Positions 9,409 through 18,048 of a stretch of 64,000 nt of DNA are shown here, in pieces (position 1 is the first letter of the stretch; each line of letters begins with the position of its first letter). The position numbers and the translations under genes are program-made. The notes below the pieces were generated by a model, which worked only from the letters and a program-made list of their open reading frames with translations, was not told where the DNA came from and ran no database searches. Location: contig DASSSY010000008.1 in NCBI GenBank assembly GCA_035708205.1, forward strand, positions 310,001 to 374,000. The letters run 5' to 3'. The stretch comes from DASSSY01 sp035708205 (GTDB taxonomy: Bacteria; Bacteroidota; Bacteroidia; Chitinophagales; Chitinophagaceae).

Positions 9409-10848
9409 CTATGCTATACCGCAATAATGCATCAGGAAATCCACCAGCATTCTCAGGCCATAGCCGGTTGCTCCCGAAGGCCGGTAATCTTTTCCGCCCG
9501 AGTGAAAGGACACGCCTGCAATATCAAAGTGCATCCAGGGATAGTCCGTAAAATGTTCTAAGAATTTTCCGGCGGTAATGGCACCGCCCTTCGGCCCGCC
9601 GACATTCTTTAAGTCGGCAATATCCGACTGCAGCAGCGTCGCATATTCTTCCCAAAGCGGCAGCTCTACCAATCGTTCATGTTGGCGTTGGCCGCTTTCC
9701 ATAAAAGCCTGTTTGCCTTCTTCTGTAATATTGCCCATACAAATGATGCCCATATCGCCAAGGGTAGCAGCTGCCGAGCCGGTCAGGGTGGCGAAATCCA
9801 GGACGAGCTCCGGCCGGTATTTTTTGGCGTAATGCAGGGCATCGGCCAGGACAAGCCGGCCTTCGGCATCGGTATTGAGTACCTCAACGCTACTGCCGTT
9901 GGACATTTTTAAAATGTCACCGGGAACATAAGCCTGTGCGCCGGGTCTGTTTTCTGTGGCCGGTACTAAAGCAATCAGATGAATGGGTAATTCCAGCATG
10001 CCCGCAACATACATGGCTGCTGTAACCAGGGCAGCACCGCTCATGTCGCTTTTCATCCTGTCCATGGAATTGGCCGTTGGCTTTAAACTTAGCCCGCCGG
10101 TATCGTAGACAATGCCTTTGCCGACTAATACCACCGGATTTTTCCGGATAGGATTCAAAGGCTTGTGCTCCATAATTGTGAACGTGGGAGGCAGCAGGCT
10201 GCCCCGGTTTACGCCCAGAAGGCCGCCCATGCCCAATTGTTCGATCCTGGCTTTGCTCAATGTCTGTACCTTAAAGCCGCCGGCTTTGCCTATTTTAACG
10301 ATCTCCGCTGCCAACTGTTCCGCGGTCAGGTAGCTCAGAGGCTCATTCACCAAATCCCGCGCAATGCCGACGGCATCGGTAATGGTCTGCAATTGCCTTA
10401 ATTTTTTTAGTGTCAGGCTTTTCGGACTAAAATTAATTTGTCCAAGCGCTGACTTCAGGTCCTTTTGACCAGACTTATATTTTAAAAATTGATAGCTTGA
10501 CAAGGTTATTCCTTCCGCGAGAAAATAGGCGGGCTGGATATTGAGCGCCGATAAATCATAAAGGGCGATTTCCGCAACCTTGGCCGGCGCTAAATATTTC
10601 TGAAAAAGGCCTGCCCCTAATTGGCGGAGCTGTTCCGCTATTTTATCCGCATGCTTTTCGCCGTCAAAAAAGATAAAAAATGAGCAGGCATCCCCGTTTA
10701 GCAGGCTGAGGCTTTTTTGCCCTTTTTTGACTTGTTCCTGCAGCCAGCGGCTTTCGTCTTTAGATATATTCGTTTCTGCTAGCTGCTTAAGGTCCGAGCA
10801 TAAATATACGGAATGCCCCTGAGGTTTTTTTTGTATTTTAAAAAACAT
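9409..10848 (-). CDS. Leucyl aminopeptidase, M17 family
   Basis: The start is the ATG at 10848 (MFFKIQKK); an in-frame TTG five codons earlier is possible. The C-terminal M17 domain carries the two-zinc site: the catalytic Lys in VGKGIVYDTGGLSLKP, the metal ligands in MKSDMSGAA, and the signature NTDAEGRLVLADALHY. The N-terminal 160 residues are the variable M17 domain. It should be a cytosolic hexameric enzyme that removes N-terminal residues from peptides. At 479 residues it has the usual family size. A lipoprotein gene lies 38 bases upstream on the same strand, so the two may be co-transcribed; their functional relation is unknown. Confidence 0.94.
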   Translation of the reverse strand: MFFKIQKKPQGHSVYLCSDLKQLAETNISKDESRWLQEQVKKGQKSLSLLNGDACSFFIFFDGEKHADKIAEQLRQLGAGLFQKYLAPAKVAEIALYDLSALNIQPAYFLAEGITLSSYQFLKYKSGQKDLKSALGQINFSPKSLTLKKLRQLQTITDAVGIARDLVNEPLSYLTAEQLAAEIVKIGKAGGFKVQTLSKARIEQLGMGGLLGVNRGSLLPPTFTIMEHKPLNPIRKNPVVLVGKGIVYDTGGLSLKPTANSMDRMKSDMSGAALVTAAMYVAGMLELPIHLIALVPATENRPGAQAYVPGDILKMSNGSSVEVLNTDAEGRLVLADALHYAKKYRPELVLDFATLTGSAAATLGDMGIICMGNITEEGKQAFMESGQRQHERLVELPLWEEYATLLQSDIADLKNVGGPKGGAITAGKFLEHFTDYPWMHFDIAGVSFHSGGKDYRPSGATGYGLRMLVDFLMHYCGIA

Positions 10849-10886
10849 GGTCTTTGCCTGCAATTTAATGAATTGGAAACTTAAGT

Positions 10887-11726
10887 TTAGATATCTATCC
10901 GGATGGTCTTGAAGAACGGCCGGCCTTCATTGGTTTTACCCGAAATCTGCCATTGAACGTTATCCAGCTTTAAGACGCAGGGGGCGTCATTGGCCGAACG
11001 GGTCCTGCGGATCTTCTTTAGCCAGTCATCCAGATCGGCACGGCTCATTCTTGCGGAGCGGCCGGCACGGCGTACCGCATTTTCAAGGGTCCTGTTGCTG
11101 AACGATTTGAATTTTAAATGTGCCAGGTCATCCAGGTCTGAAACGGCATCGCCTGAGCTGTTTTTCAGGGTCATGATTTCCCAGCCGGATAAATATCCGC
11201 CCATATTTTGCAGGGAAAGCTGCTGATTTCCGGAACTAAGAACCAGATAGCTTTGATAGCGTTGTTTGACCTTTACATTCTTAAGGCCGGAAATATGCAG
11301 GTCACTTTTCAGCAAATCGCCGCCGGTTATGGCATAGCTCACCCCCGCATCTTTTTCGGGATTTTGCTGCCGGAACTCCTTTGTTGTTATTCCCGTCACG
11401 GTTACCTTAATCCCCTGCCCGAAATCTATGATAAAGCTTTTTGTGTCCCGGGAAGGTATCGGCGTGGTTTCCGTTCCCGTATTTGGTTTTTCTTTTGTTT
11501 CCGGGCTTTCTTCGGCTGTTTTTTCCTGCGGTTTTGCCGCAGCCCGTACAAGTTCTTTTGGTGTAATATCAGAAACCAAATCGCTTAAATACGCGGAATC
11601 GGTTTCCGTAACAATTGTACCGGAATCACCCAGCACAATTGCGCCTGTTGAGGTTTGGGCCGGCTTTGCAGCATTCCGGCAGGAGGCGAGAGCCAACAGT
11701 AAAAGGGCCGGGGTCAATCGAAGCAT
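10887..11726 (-). CDS. Lipoprotein of unknown function
   Basis: I do not recognise this protein. The ATG at 11726 gives a short lipoprotein signal with the lipobox LASC at residues 12-15; a TTG four codons upstream (11738) would add two lysines and is a credible alternative. A low-complexity Pro/Glu/Thr-rich linker (about residues 65-95) follows, then a beta-rich region containing IKVTVTGITTKEFR and a basic stretch rich in Arg, Ser and Ala. The C-terminus ends in a strand with an RIDI tail. A near-consensus promoter (TTG, 19 bases, TACCTTAG) lies upstream. It precedes the M17 aminopeptidase gene by 38 bases. Confidence 0.75.
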   Translation of the reverse strand: MLRLTPALLLLALASCRNAAKPAQTSTGAIVLGDSGTIVTETDSAYLSDLVSDITPKELVRAAAKPQEKTAEESPETKEKPNTGTETTPIPSRDTKSFIIDFGQGIKVTVTGITTKEFRQQNPEKDAGVSYAITGGDLLKSDLHISGLKNVKVKQRYQSYLVLSSGNQQLSLQNMGGYLSGWEIMTLKNSSGDAVSDLDDLAHLKFKSFSNRTLENAVRRAGRSARMSRADLDDWLKKIRRTRSANDAPCVLKLDNVQWQISGKTNEGRPFFKTIRIDI

Positions 11727-11811
11727 GGTCTTTTTCAAGCTAAAATATTTTTGCTAAGGTACAATTTGAAAGAAAGGATACAAAACCAAACAGTGTCTAA
11801 GATAAAATGGT

Positions 11812-11855
11812 CAAAAAGAAAGTGCTGTCCGTTACCTATACGAGCAGCACTTTCT
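11812..11855 (-). terminator. Intrinsic terminator of pdhB
   Basis: The arms AGAAAGTGCTG and CAGCACTTTCT form a perfect 11-bp stem (11817-11855). Read on the minus strand the stem is followed by a T-rich run (TTTTGACC), as expected for a Rho-independent terminator 20 bases after the pdhB stop. Confidence 0.75.
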
Positions 11856-11874
11856 GATTTTATAAAACGTTGGA

Positions 11875-12858
11875 TTATTTTTCAGCATACAGGGCTTCCT
11901 TAACCATTTTTACGGTACGCTCAACATCAGGCAGGTAAGCGGCCACTAAATTCGGCGCATAATGCATGTTCGCATCGGCGGAGCAGATGCGCATTACTGG
12001 CGCGTCTAAATAATCGAAAGCGTCTTTCTGGACCCGATAGGCAATTTCTGAAGAAACGGAAGCGAAAGGCCACTGCTCTTCAACGATCACCAAGCGATTG
12101 GTTTTCTTAACCGATGCCAGGATGGTCTCATTATCCAAAGGCCGTATGGTTCTGAGGTCGATGACTTCAGCGCTAATGCCTTCTTTTTCCAGTTCTTCGG
12201 CAGCCTTCATTGCTACCTTCATCATTTTGTTATAAGAGATAATGGTCACATCCGTACCTTCCTTTTTGATATCCGCTTTACCGATGGGAATCAGGTATTC
12301 TTCCTCAGGAACTTCGCCCATGTCGCCGTACATCACTTCAGATTCCATGAATATCACCGGATTTTCATCCCGAATGGCAGATTTCAACAGGCCTTTGGCA
12401 TCGTATGGATTGGATACGGAAATAACTTTGATGCCGGGGATGTTGGCCATCCAGCTTTCAAAAGCCTGGGAATGCTGTGCCGCCAGCTGCCCTGCGGAAG
12501 CGTTTGGCCCGCGGAAAACAATAGGGCAGCCAAATTGCCCGCCGCTCATGGAGCGGATCTTTGCAGCGCCGTTCAGGATCTGGTCAAAGGCCAAAACGGC
12601 AAAGTTCCAGGTCATAAATTCAATAATAGGCCGCAGGCCGTTCATGGCCGCACCAACGCCGATGGCCGCAAAGCCTAATTCGGTAATAGGCGTGTCAATA
12701 ACGCGTTTGGCGCCGAACTCATCCAGCATTCCCTGGCTGACTTTATAAGCGCCGTTATATTGCGCCACCTCTTCGCCCATTAAAAAAATACGTTCATCCC
12801 GGCGCATTTCTTCGGTCATCGCTTCCCTTAAAGCTTGCCTGAAAGCTATTTCTGCCAT
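11875..12858 (-). CDS. pdhB: Pyruvate dehydrogenase E1 component, beta subunit
   Basis: The 327-residue protein is the beta half of a heterodimeric E1 enzyme of the 2-oxoacid dehydrogenase family. It has the family N-terminus (FRQALREAMTEEM), the thiamine-pyrophosphate-site region MGEEVAQYNGAYKVSQGM, FGCPIVFRGPN, HSQAFESWMANIPG and a C-terminal transketolase-like domain with VIDLRTIRPLD. E1 decarboxylates pyruvate and passes the acetyl group to the E2 lipoyl domain. The PNASAGQLAAQHSQAFE segment favours pyruvate over branched-chain substrates, which I infer from resemblance. No alpha subunit or E2 gene is adjacent, and a strong terminator follows directly, so the complex is encoded at split loci. 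Confidence 0.93.
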   Translation of the reverse strand: MAEIAFRQALREAMTEEMRRDERIFLMGEEVAQYNGAYKVSQGMLDEFGAKRVIDTPITELGFAAIGVGAAMNGLRPIIEFMTWNFAVLAFDQILNGAAKIRSMSGGQFGCPIVFRGPNASAGQLAAQHSQAFESWMANIPGIKVISVSNPYDAKGLLKSAIRDENPVIFMESEVMYGDMGEVPEEEYLIPIGKADIKKEGTDVTIISYNKMMKVAMKAAEELEKEGISAEVIDLRTIRPLDNETILASVKKTNRLVIVEEQWPFASVSSEIAYRVQKDAFDYLDAPVMRICSADANMHYAPNLVAAYLPDVERTVKMVKEALYAEK

Positions 12859-12890
12859 AATATTTTCTTGTTGATTAAATTTTTTCCCGC

Positions 12891-12921
12891 CAAAATTACA
12901 ACATCATTCGGATAATAACAA
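12891..12921 (-). promoter_or_regulatory. Promoter of pdhB (TTG-N20-TAATTTTG)
   Basis: On the minus strand a TTG (12921-12919) is followed after 20 bases by TAATTTTG (12898-12891), matching both elements and the spacing of the Bacteroidota housekeeping promoter. The predicted transcript starts near 12884, about 25 bases before the ATG at 12858. Confidence 0.65.
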
Positions 12922-13034
12922 TGAATTCATAAAGGGTCTGAAATCATTGTTGCATTTACTGTAAAAGATTCTTATAATTGAGTAACTTCGCCCGCGGTTT
13001 ATCAATTTCCTAACTATCCAGAAACTAGACTTTA

Positions 13035-13760
13035 ATGCCTGTCATAAAACACCTGAGGAGCATGATCAGCCTGGCGCTTGTGCTAAGCCTCTTTGGCGCC
13101 TGCCATCAAATTAATGGGAATGGCCCTATCGTCTACAAAACCAGGGACTTAAACGGGTTCAATACCATTGTTTCCAATTTACCTACGCCGGTTTATATTA
13201 CAGAGGGCAAAGATTATGAGGTTACTTTAGAAGGCCAGCAAAATATTATAGATCTGGTGGAAACCAAATTGGAGGACAACCGCTTGACGCTTAATATCAA
13301 AAACGGTTATTCTATTTCCGGCGACATTCATTTGATCGTCAGGATTAAAAGCCCGAACATACAGGGTATTATCAGTCACGGCAGCGGCAGCATTGGTGTA
13401 TTAAACCATTTTCAATGCCATAGTCTTTCCATTAAAAATTCCGGTTCGGGCAATATTGAGATGGAAGGCTTTTGGAGTAAACAGCTTTCCGTAGCTTTAA
13501 CCGGCAGCGGGAACATCACCATCCGCGACGGATCAACAGACAAGGCATCGGTCATGCTCACGGGCAGTGGTTATCTGATGGCGCCGAATTTATCCAGCAA
13601 GAATATGGCGCTTCAATTGACCGGATCGGGAGATGCCACCACCGGTTCCTGTGATACGCTGAACGCCCGGATAGCCGGCAGCGGTAATATTACTTATCGC
13701 GGGAAGCCCCAACTGATCCAACATCTCACGGGCAGCGGTAAATTTATTCATGTGCCGTAG
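13035..13760 (+). CDS. Head GIN domain (DUF2807) lipoprotein
   Basis: A lipoprotein signal ends at a lipobox-like LFGAC (Cys 23). The rest is a right-handed beta-helix-like repeat protein with recurrent GSGNI, GSGSI, GSGYL and GSGDA turns spaced about 20 residues apart, which is the hallmark of the GIN/DUF2807 family of secreted auto-adhesin-like proteins in Bacteroidota. The opening FNTIVSNLPTPVYITEG segment is also typical of this family. It is probably anchored in the periplasmic or outer face of the envelope; its molecular role is not known. It is transcribed away from pdhB and appears to be a single-gene unit. Confidence 0.85.
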   Translation: MPVIKHLRSMISLALVLSLFGACHQINGNGPIVYKTRDLNGFNTIVSNLPTPVYITEGKDYEVTLEGQQNIIDLVETKLEDNRLTLNIKNGYSISGDIHLIVRIKSPNIQGIISHGSGSIGVLNHFQCHSLSIKNSGSGNIEMEGFWSKQLSVALTGSGNITIRDGSTDKASVMLTGSGYLMAPNLSSKNMALQLTGSGDATTGSCDTLNARIAGSGNITYRGKPQLIQHLTGSGKFIHVP

Positions 13761-14034
13761 ATGATCATTTTGATTGTAAAATTATCCTGAAGAAGCCTTA
13801 AAGCCCTCCGGCGGATGCTTAGTCTTTATGGTAAAACCATTCCGAGAGGGTATTGTGTTGGTCATCCCGGATAAAACCGGCTCAGGCATCATAAGCTGTC
13901 TTGTCATGGGTTTCTGCCCGTTCTGCAGCAAAGATATCAGCCAAAACGGAAAGCTTTAAGAGGGAAACGCTAAGCCCTGAGTGTGAAAATCCTGAAAAAA
14001 AGGAAAAATATTTTTTTCTTTCAAAATCACGTTT
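13761..14034 (+). other. Intergenic region upstream of the SAM riboswitch
   Basis: This stretch holds no supported gene. It lies between the GIN-domain gene and the riboswitch promoter; short frames carry no recognisable protein motif and no clear terminator with a T-run was found. The last 25 bases are A/T-rich and lead into the promoter. Confidence 0.4.
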
Positions 14035-14042
14035 TACTTTTG
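14035..14042 (+). promoter_or_regulatory. -7 promoter box of the SAM-riboswitch transcript
   Basis: TACTTTTG matches TAnnTTTG and lies 29 bases before the first base of the aptamer, so transcription should begin near 14049 and include the complete riboswitch. The upstream region is T-rich, with no exact TTG at the expected -33 position. Confidence 0.55.
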
Positions 14043-14071
14043 CCTTCGAAGTTCTTAAAACATTTTAGCTA

Positions 14072-14169
14072 CTTATCCAGAAAGACGGAGGGAAATGGCC
14101 CGACGATGTCTTGGCAACCTGTTTTTATAAGGTGCTACTTCCATCCCGCACAGCAGCGGGGCAGATAAG
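14072..14169 (+). ncRNA. SAM-I (S-box) riboswitch aptamer
   Basis: The outer helix P1 is formed by CTTATC (14072-14077) and GATAAG (14164-14169). Inside are the conserved S-box elements: AGAC...GGAGGGA, then TGGCCCGACGATGTCT, then GGCAACC with its pairing partner GGTGCTACTTCC, and a P4 hairpin CCCGC-acagca-GCGGG. The AGAC/GTCT pairing closes P2 with its kink-turn. This fits the SAM-I class and not SAM-II or SAM-III. It senses S-adenosylmethionine and precedes a trans-sulfuration gene and homoserine dehydrogenase, both expected targets. A terminator starts about 50 bases downstream, indicating transcriptional control. Confidence 0.95.
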
Positions 14170-14220
14170 CCAGATATATGTAATTATTTTTGAAAATTTA
14201 CTATATTCAAAATATTTCAT

Positions 14221-14248
14221 GCCGTCTGATTTATCAGGCGGCTTTTTT
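14221..14248 (+). terminator. Riboswitch-controlled intrinsic terminator
   Basis: GCCGTCTGA and TCAGGCGGC form a 9-bp stem with a 4-base loop, followed by TTTTTT. It lies between the aptamer and the start codon at 14331, so it is the expression platform: SAM-bound aptamer should allow it to fold. The loop and 3' arm contain TTATC, which could pair with the 3' strand of P1 (GATAA) to form an antiterminator; that pairing is an inference. Confidence 0.85.
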
Positions 14249-14330
14249 ATTTTTAAGCTGCCTGATGATCTTTTTCTGATAAGTGCTGTTTTCAAAATCG
14301 CATTGTTAATCATAGATAAAAATCAGAAAA

Positions 14331-15509
14331 ATGTCAGCAACAACACAACTGCTCAACAGCATTCCCGTAGATCCTTTGACCGGTGCCATTAGCGTGCCAA
14401 TCTACCAGACCTCAACCTTTGTTCAGGAGGCCCCCGGTATCCATAAAGGTTTTGATTACAGCCGAAGCAACAATCCAACACGTGCTGCACTGGAAAAAAT
14501 TATCGCCGAACTTGAAGGCGGCAGCACCGGCCTGGCTTTTGCCAGCGGCTTAGCGGCCATCGACACCGTTTTGAAGCTCCTGCAATCGGGCGATGAAATT
14601 ATTGCCACGGACGATATTTATGGCGGCGCATTCCGTTTGTTTACCCATGTCTATCAGAAATTCGGCATTAAAATCCATTACATTGATACCACCAACCCGG
14701 AAAATGTGGCACAGGCCATCAATGAGCACACAAGGCTTATCTGGTTAGAAAGTCCCACCAATCCGACACTAAAAGTGTCGGACATTAAAGCGATTGCGGA
14801 TATTGCTCATCAGCATCCAAATATTTTGCTTTGCGTGGACAATACTTTTGCTTCGCCGGTATTGCAAAAACCTTTTGAATTAGGGGCGGATATTATTATC
14901 CACAGCGCTACCAAATATCTTAGCGGCCACAGCGATTTAATTGCCGGGTTACTGGTTATTAAAGATGCCGAATTGGGCGCCCAGCTAAAATTCATACAGA
15001 ATGCCGGTGGCAATATCCTGGGGCCATTTGACAGCTGGTTAGTCATCAGAGGCCTGGAAACGCTTTATCTCCGGGTACACCAGCATGCTGCTAACGCCTT
15101 AAACATCGCGCGTTTTCTGGAAGAGCATCCGGCTATAGCAACCGTTTATTATCCCGGCCTGCCTTCTCACCCGGATTATGAAACGGCAAACCACCAGTTT
15201 AAGCCCGGCGGCTTTGGCGGCGTAGTAACCTTCCGCCTGAAAGAAGATACAGAGGCCGCGGCCAATGCCTTCTTTAAAAAATTAAGATTGTTCCATCTTG
15301 CCGAAAGCCTTGGTGGCGTCAAAAGCCTTTGTTGTCATCCTGCCGGCATGACGCATAAATCCGTACCGGTTGAAAAACGATTGCAAACCGGCATTACCGA
15401 CGGCCTGATCCGGCTTTCTGTTGGTTTGGAAGACGAACAGGATCTGGTCAATGACCTGCAATCGGCCCTGGCACAATTTGTTCAAAAAGAAGAACAGGCA
15501 TTGGTTTAG
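14331..15509 (+). CDS. Trans-sulfuration PLP enzyme (cystathionine gamma-synthase/lyase family)
   Basis: The 392-residue protein belongs to the Cys/Met metabolism PLP family. It shows YSRSNNPTRAALE near the N-terminus (phosphate-binding Tyr and Arg), the AFASGLAAI loop, VDNTFASPVLQ with the PLP-binding Asp, and the Schiff-base Lys in HSATKYLSGHSD. Family members use O-acyl-homoserine or cystathionine, so it is cystathionine gamma-synthase, gamma-lyase or O-acetylhomoserine sulfhydrylase; the motifs alone do not separate these. The SAM-I riboswitch upstream favours a methionine-biosynthetic direction. Homoserine dehydrogenase follows after 52 bases, supporting a joint homoserine-to-methionine operon. 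Confidence 0.92.
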   Translation: MSATTQLLNSIPVDPLTGAISVPIYQTSTFVQEAPGIHKGFDYSRSNNPTRAALEKIIAELEGGSTGLAFASGLAAIDTVLKLLQSGDEIIATDDIYGGAFRLFTHVYQKFGIKIHYIDTTNPENVAQAINEHTRLIWLESPTNPTLKVSDIKAIADIAHQHPNILLCVDNTFASPVLQKPFELGADIIIHSATKYLSGHSDLIAGLLVIKDAELGAQLKFIQNAGGNILGPFDSWLVIRGLETLYLRVHQHAANALNIARFLEEHPAIATVYYPGLPSHPDYETANHQFKPGGFGGVVTFRLKEDTEAAANAFFKKLRLFHLAESLGGVKSLCCHPAGMTHKSVPVEKRLQTGITDGLIRLSVGLEDEQDLVNDLQSALAQFVQKEEQALV

Positions 15510-15561
15510 CGCCTGTTTAAGACTGAAAATATCAAAAACTGAAATTAAAAACCTGGAAAAT

Positions 15562-16815
15562 ATGCCACAACAACTAACGATAGGCCTTTTCGGCTTTGGC
15601 GTCGTTGGCGAAGGACTTTATAAGATCCTCCTGCAAACGCCAACGCTGAACGCTCAAATTAAAAAAGTAGTGATTAAACACGCTGATAAAATCCGCAATG
15701 CGCCGGATGAGTTATTTACCACCGATGCCGATGAATTGCTTTCCGACCCGGAAATTAATGTTATCGTTGAAGTGATCAACGATACGGATGCTGCCTTTAG
15801 AATCGTATCCACGGCTTTAAAGAATGGTAAAGCCGTGGTCAGTGCCAGCAAGAAAATGATTGCGGAAAACCTGCCGAAGCTCTTGCTGATACAGGAAGCT
15901 ACCGGCGCGCCTTTTTTATATGAAAGCGCTGCCTGCGCCTCTATTCCTGTCATTCGTAATCTTGAGGAATATTATGACAACGATCTACTAAGCGCTATTC
16001 AGGCCATTGCCAATGGTTCTACGAATTTCATACTCAGCCGCTTGTTCGATGATGGCATTAGTTTCAGCGAAGCGCTGGAAACTGCTCAGGAACTGGGTTT
16101 TGCAGAAACAGACCCAACGTTGGATGTCGACGGTCATGACGCTGCTTATAAGCTGCAGATCATTCTGGCGCATGCTTATGGGATCATCTGCCAGCAAAAC
16201 GATTTCCTGTTTTCCGGCATCCGGAATATCGGCTTGCGGGACGCGCAATATGCCCGGGAGAAGGGGTACCAAATTAAACTTGTCGCTCAGGCCAGAAAGC
16301 TGGAAAACGGCGGACTGGCGGCTTTTGTCCTGCCTCAGTTCATCAAATCCACTCATCCGCTGGCTTTGGTCAAAGACGAATATAATGGCGTTTTAATTGA
16401 AAGCGGCTTTTCGGACCAGCAGTTTTTCTATGGCAAAGGTGCCGGCAGTTTTCCTACCGCGTCAGCGGTCTTAAGCGATATCTCCGCACTGTCTTACAAT
16501 TACCGGTATGCCTACAAAAAACTGGCCCAGAATAAAGGGGGTTTGGGCTTGAGCGATGACTATTTCCTCAGCATCTATCTTAGCTTTGAAGAAAACACGC
16601 CTATTCCCCTGCATCATTTTGAAAGTATTGAAGAATGGCACCGTGAGCCCGGCTTTAATTACATTACCGGCCGGATTTCCGTAAAGACCCTTTGGCGTAA
16701 TGAGCTTTGGCGGCAACGCGGTCAGTCGCTGATCCTCCTTCCCGACGCGATTTCGGATAAACCTTCAACCCGGCGAGATACGCTCAAAGCCAGTTTGGAA
16801 GCCTTTTTGAATTAA
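15562..16815 (+). CDS. hom: Homoserine dehydrogenase
   Basis: I start at the ATG at 15562, which opens directly into a Rossmann NAD(P) motif (IGLFGFGVVGEG); the frame is open further upstream inside the previous gene but without relevant sequence. The catalytic domain contains AIANGSTNFILSRL and FAETDPTLDVDGHDAAYKLQI, the homoserine dehydrogenase signature. The protein has 417 residues. Its C-terminal part (about 330-417) is not an obvious ACT domain, so threonine feedback may be absent or different; this is an inference. It reduces aspartate semialdehyde to homoserine and is placed after a SAM-riboswitch-controlled gene, so it should fall under the same control. Confidence 0.94.
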   Translation: MPQQLTIGLFGFGVVGEGLYKILLQTPTLNAQIKKVVIKHADKIRNAPDELFTTDADELLSDPEINVIVEVINDTDAAFRIVSTALKNGKAVVSASKKMIAENLPKLLLIQEATGAPFLYESAACASIPVIRNLEEYYDNDLLSAIQAIANGSTNFILSRLFDDGISFSEALETAQELGFAETDPTLDVDGHDAAYKLQIILAHAYGIICQQNDFLFSGIRNIGLRDAQYAREKGYQIKLVAQARKLENGGLAAFVLPQFIKSTHPLALVKDEYNGVLIESGFSDQQFFYGKGAGSFPTASAVLSDISALSYNYRYAYKKLAQNKGGLGLSDDYFLSIYLSFEENTPIPLHHFESIEEWHREPGFNYITGRISVKTLWRNELWRQRGQSLILLPDAISDKPSTRRDTLKASLEAFLN

Positions 16816-16836
16816 TGGCCAACGAGCAGAAGATGA

Positions 16837-16872
16837 GAACGCCTCCCAGGTTTCGGGGGTGTTCTTTATCTT
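16837..16872 (+). terminator. Intrinsic terminator after hom
   Basis: GAACGCCTCC and GGGGGTGTTC form a 10-bp stem including G-T pairs with an 8-base loop, followed by TTTATCTTT. It closes the riboswitch operon 22 bases after the hom stop codon. Confidence 0.7.
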
Positions 16873-16917
16873 TAATAAGGATGCCCCGGCATTTCATAAG
16901 GATTAGCATTAAAGTTT

Positions 16918-16925
16918 TACCTTTG
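16918..16925 (+). promoter_or_regulatory. -7 promoter box of the aminotransferase V operon
   Basis: TACCTTTG matches TAnnTTTG and lies 25 bases before the ATG at 16951. It directly follows the hom terminator, which supports a new transcription unit here. No clear -33 TTG was found. Confidence 0.5.
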
Positions 16926-16950
16926 AGGGGAAATCAGCGATTAAGCTCAA

Positions 16951-18033
16951 ATGATGGACTATCCGGAACAAAAAGGCCTTACCTATCTTAATACGGCAGC
17001 TTGTGGTTTGGTGTCAGGGGAGATTGCCGCGCCGGGCATAGCGTTTTATCGAGACCTTTCAAAAGGTAGCGCAACAGCGGAGTTCTGGCGTGACCAGCTT
17101 TCGGTAAAGATAAGAGGAAACATTGCCCGATTCCTCAATGCTCCTGAGCGCAATATTGCCATGATCCCGTGTTTTTCTCATGGCATGAATGCCTTGGTGC
17201 AGTCTTTAAAGGGCAGTGAAAACATACTGTTGTATGAATGGGATTATCCCTCGCTGATAAATCCTTTTAAAGTCAACAATTTTAATATCAGCTGGCTGCG
17301 TTCTGAAGACGGTTTTTCAATTAACCCTCAGTCTGTTGCTGAAAAAATCAAGAACGAGGACATAGATATTGTCGCGCTCAGCCATGTGCAATGGATGAGT
17401 GGTGCCATTGCCGATCTTAAGGCGATTATTGATATTTGCCACAGGCAAGATGTTTTGTTCATTGTGGACACCACGCAAAGTTTGGGTGCAGAGCCGGTCA
17501 ATATCGGCGAACTGGAGCCGGACGCCCTCATTTCCAGCAATTATAAATGGATGAATGCGGGATTTGGTACGGGTATCATGTATCTGTCCGACCGGTTCCT
17601 GGGACAATATCCCCCTGTTTATGGCGGAGTGAACAGTTATATTTTTAAAGAGGGGCAGGAAACCAGGCGGCCATCTATCCTTGATTATGAACCGGGTCAT
17701 TTGAATATGGCAGGCTTTTCAGTTCTGGATGCGGCCATTAATCATAAGCTGGAAGTTGGTGTCGAAAATATTGCCCGACATAACCGTCAATTGACGGAAT
17801 TATTTGTAAAACGTTGCCCCGAACTTCCCGTAACCCTTGTTGGCCGGGCGGACATGCAAAACAGGAGCGCTATTGTTGTTTTGAAAGATGAGGCCGGTTT
17901 GGGACCGTGGCTTCTGAAAAATAATTTTATCGTGACCTTAAGAAATAATACCATTCGCCTTTCTTTTCATGAGCATAATACGGAGGAAGAGGTTCTAAAG
18001 CTGATTAACTGTATTCAAACCACAAAAGTTTAA
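16951..18033 (+). CDS. Aminotransferase class V / cysteine desulfurase-like PLP enzyme
   Basis: The 360-residue protein starts at ATG 16951 (a second ATG follows directly). It has the class V fold: YLNTAACGLVS at the N-terminus, LSHVQWMSGAIADL, the PLP-pairing Asp and Gln in VDTTQSLGAEPVN, and the Schiff-base Lys in SSNYKWMNAGFGTGIMY. The usual catalytic Cys loop of IscS/SufS is not evident, so a true sulfur-mobilising role is doubtful; other members are kynureninase-like or isopenicillin-epimerase-like enzymes. The substrate is unknown. It is followed after 15 bases by a thioesterase gene and then a glycosyltransferase gene, probably in one operon. Confidence 0.85.
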   Translation: MMDYPEQKGLTYLNTAACGLVSGEIAAPGIAFYRDLSKGSATAEFWRDQLSVKIRGNIARFLNAPERNIAMIPCFSHGMNALVQSLKGSENILLYEWDYPSLINPFKVNNFNISWLRSEDGFSINPQSVAEKIKNEDIDIVALSHVQWMSGAIADLKAIIDICHRQDVLFIVDTTQSLGAEPVNIGELEPDALISSNYKWMNAGFGTGIMYLSDRFLGQYPPVYGGVNSYIFKEGQETRRPSILDYEPGHLNMAGFSVLDAAINHKLEVGVENIARHNRQLTELFVKRCPELPVTLVGRADMQNRSAIVVLKDEAGLGPWLLKNNFIVTLRNNTIRLSFHEHNTEEEVLKLINCIQTTKV

Positions 18034-18048
18034 AACCCATATTCAATA

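Noticed and set aside
13983..14392. Short plus- and minus-strand frames across the riboswitch region
   Set aside because: The bases are explained by the SAM-I aptamer and terminator, which are conserved RNA structures; the frames have no recognisable protein.
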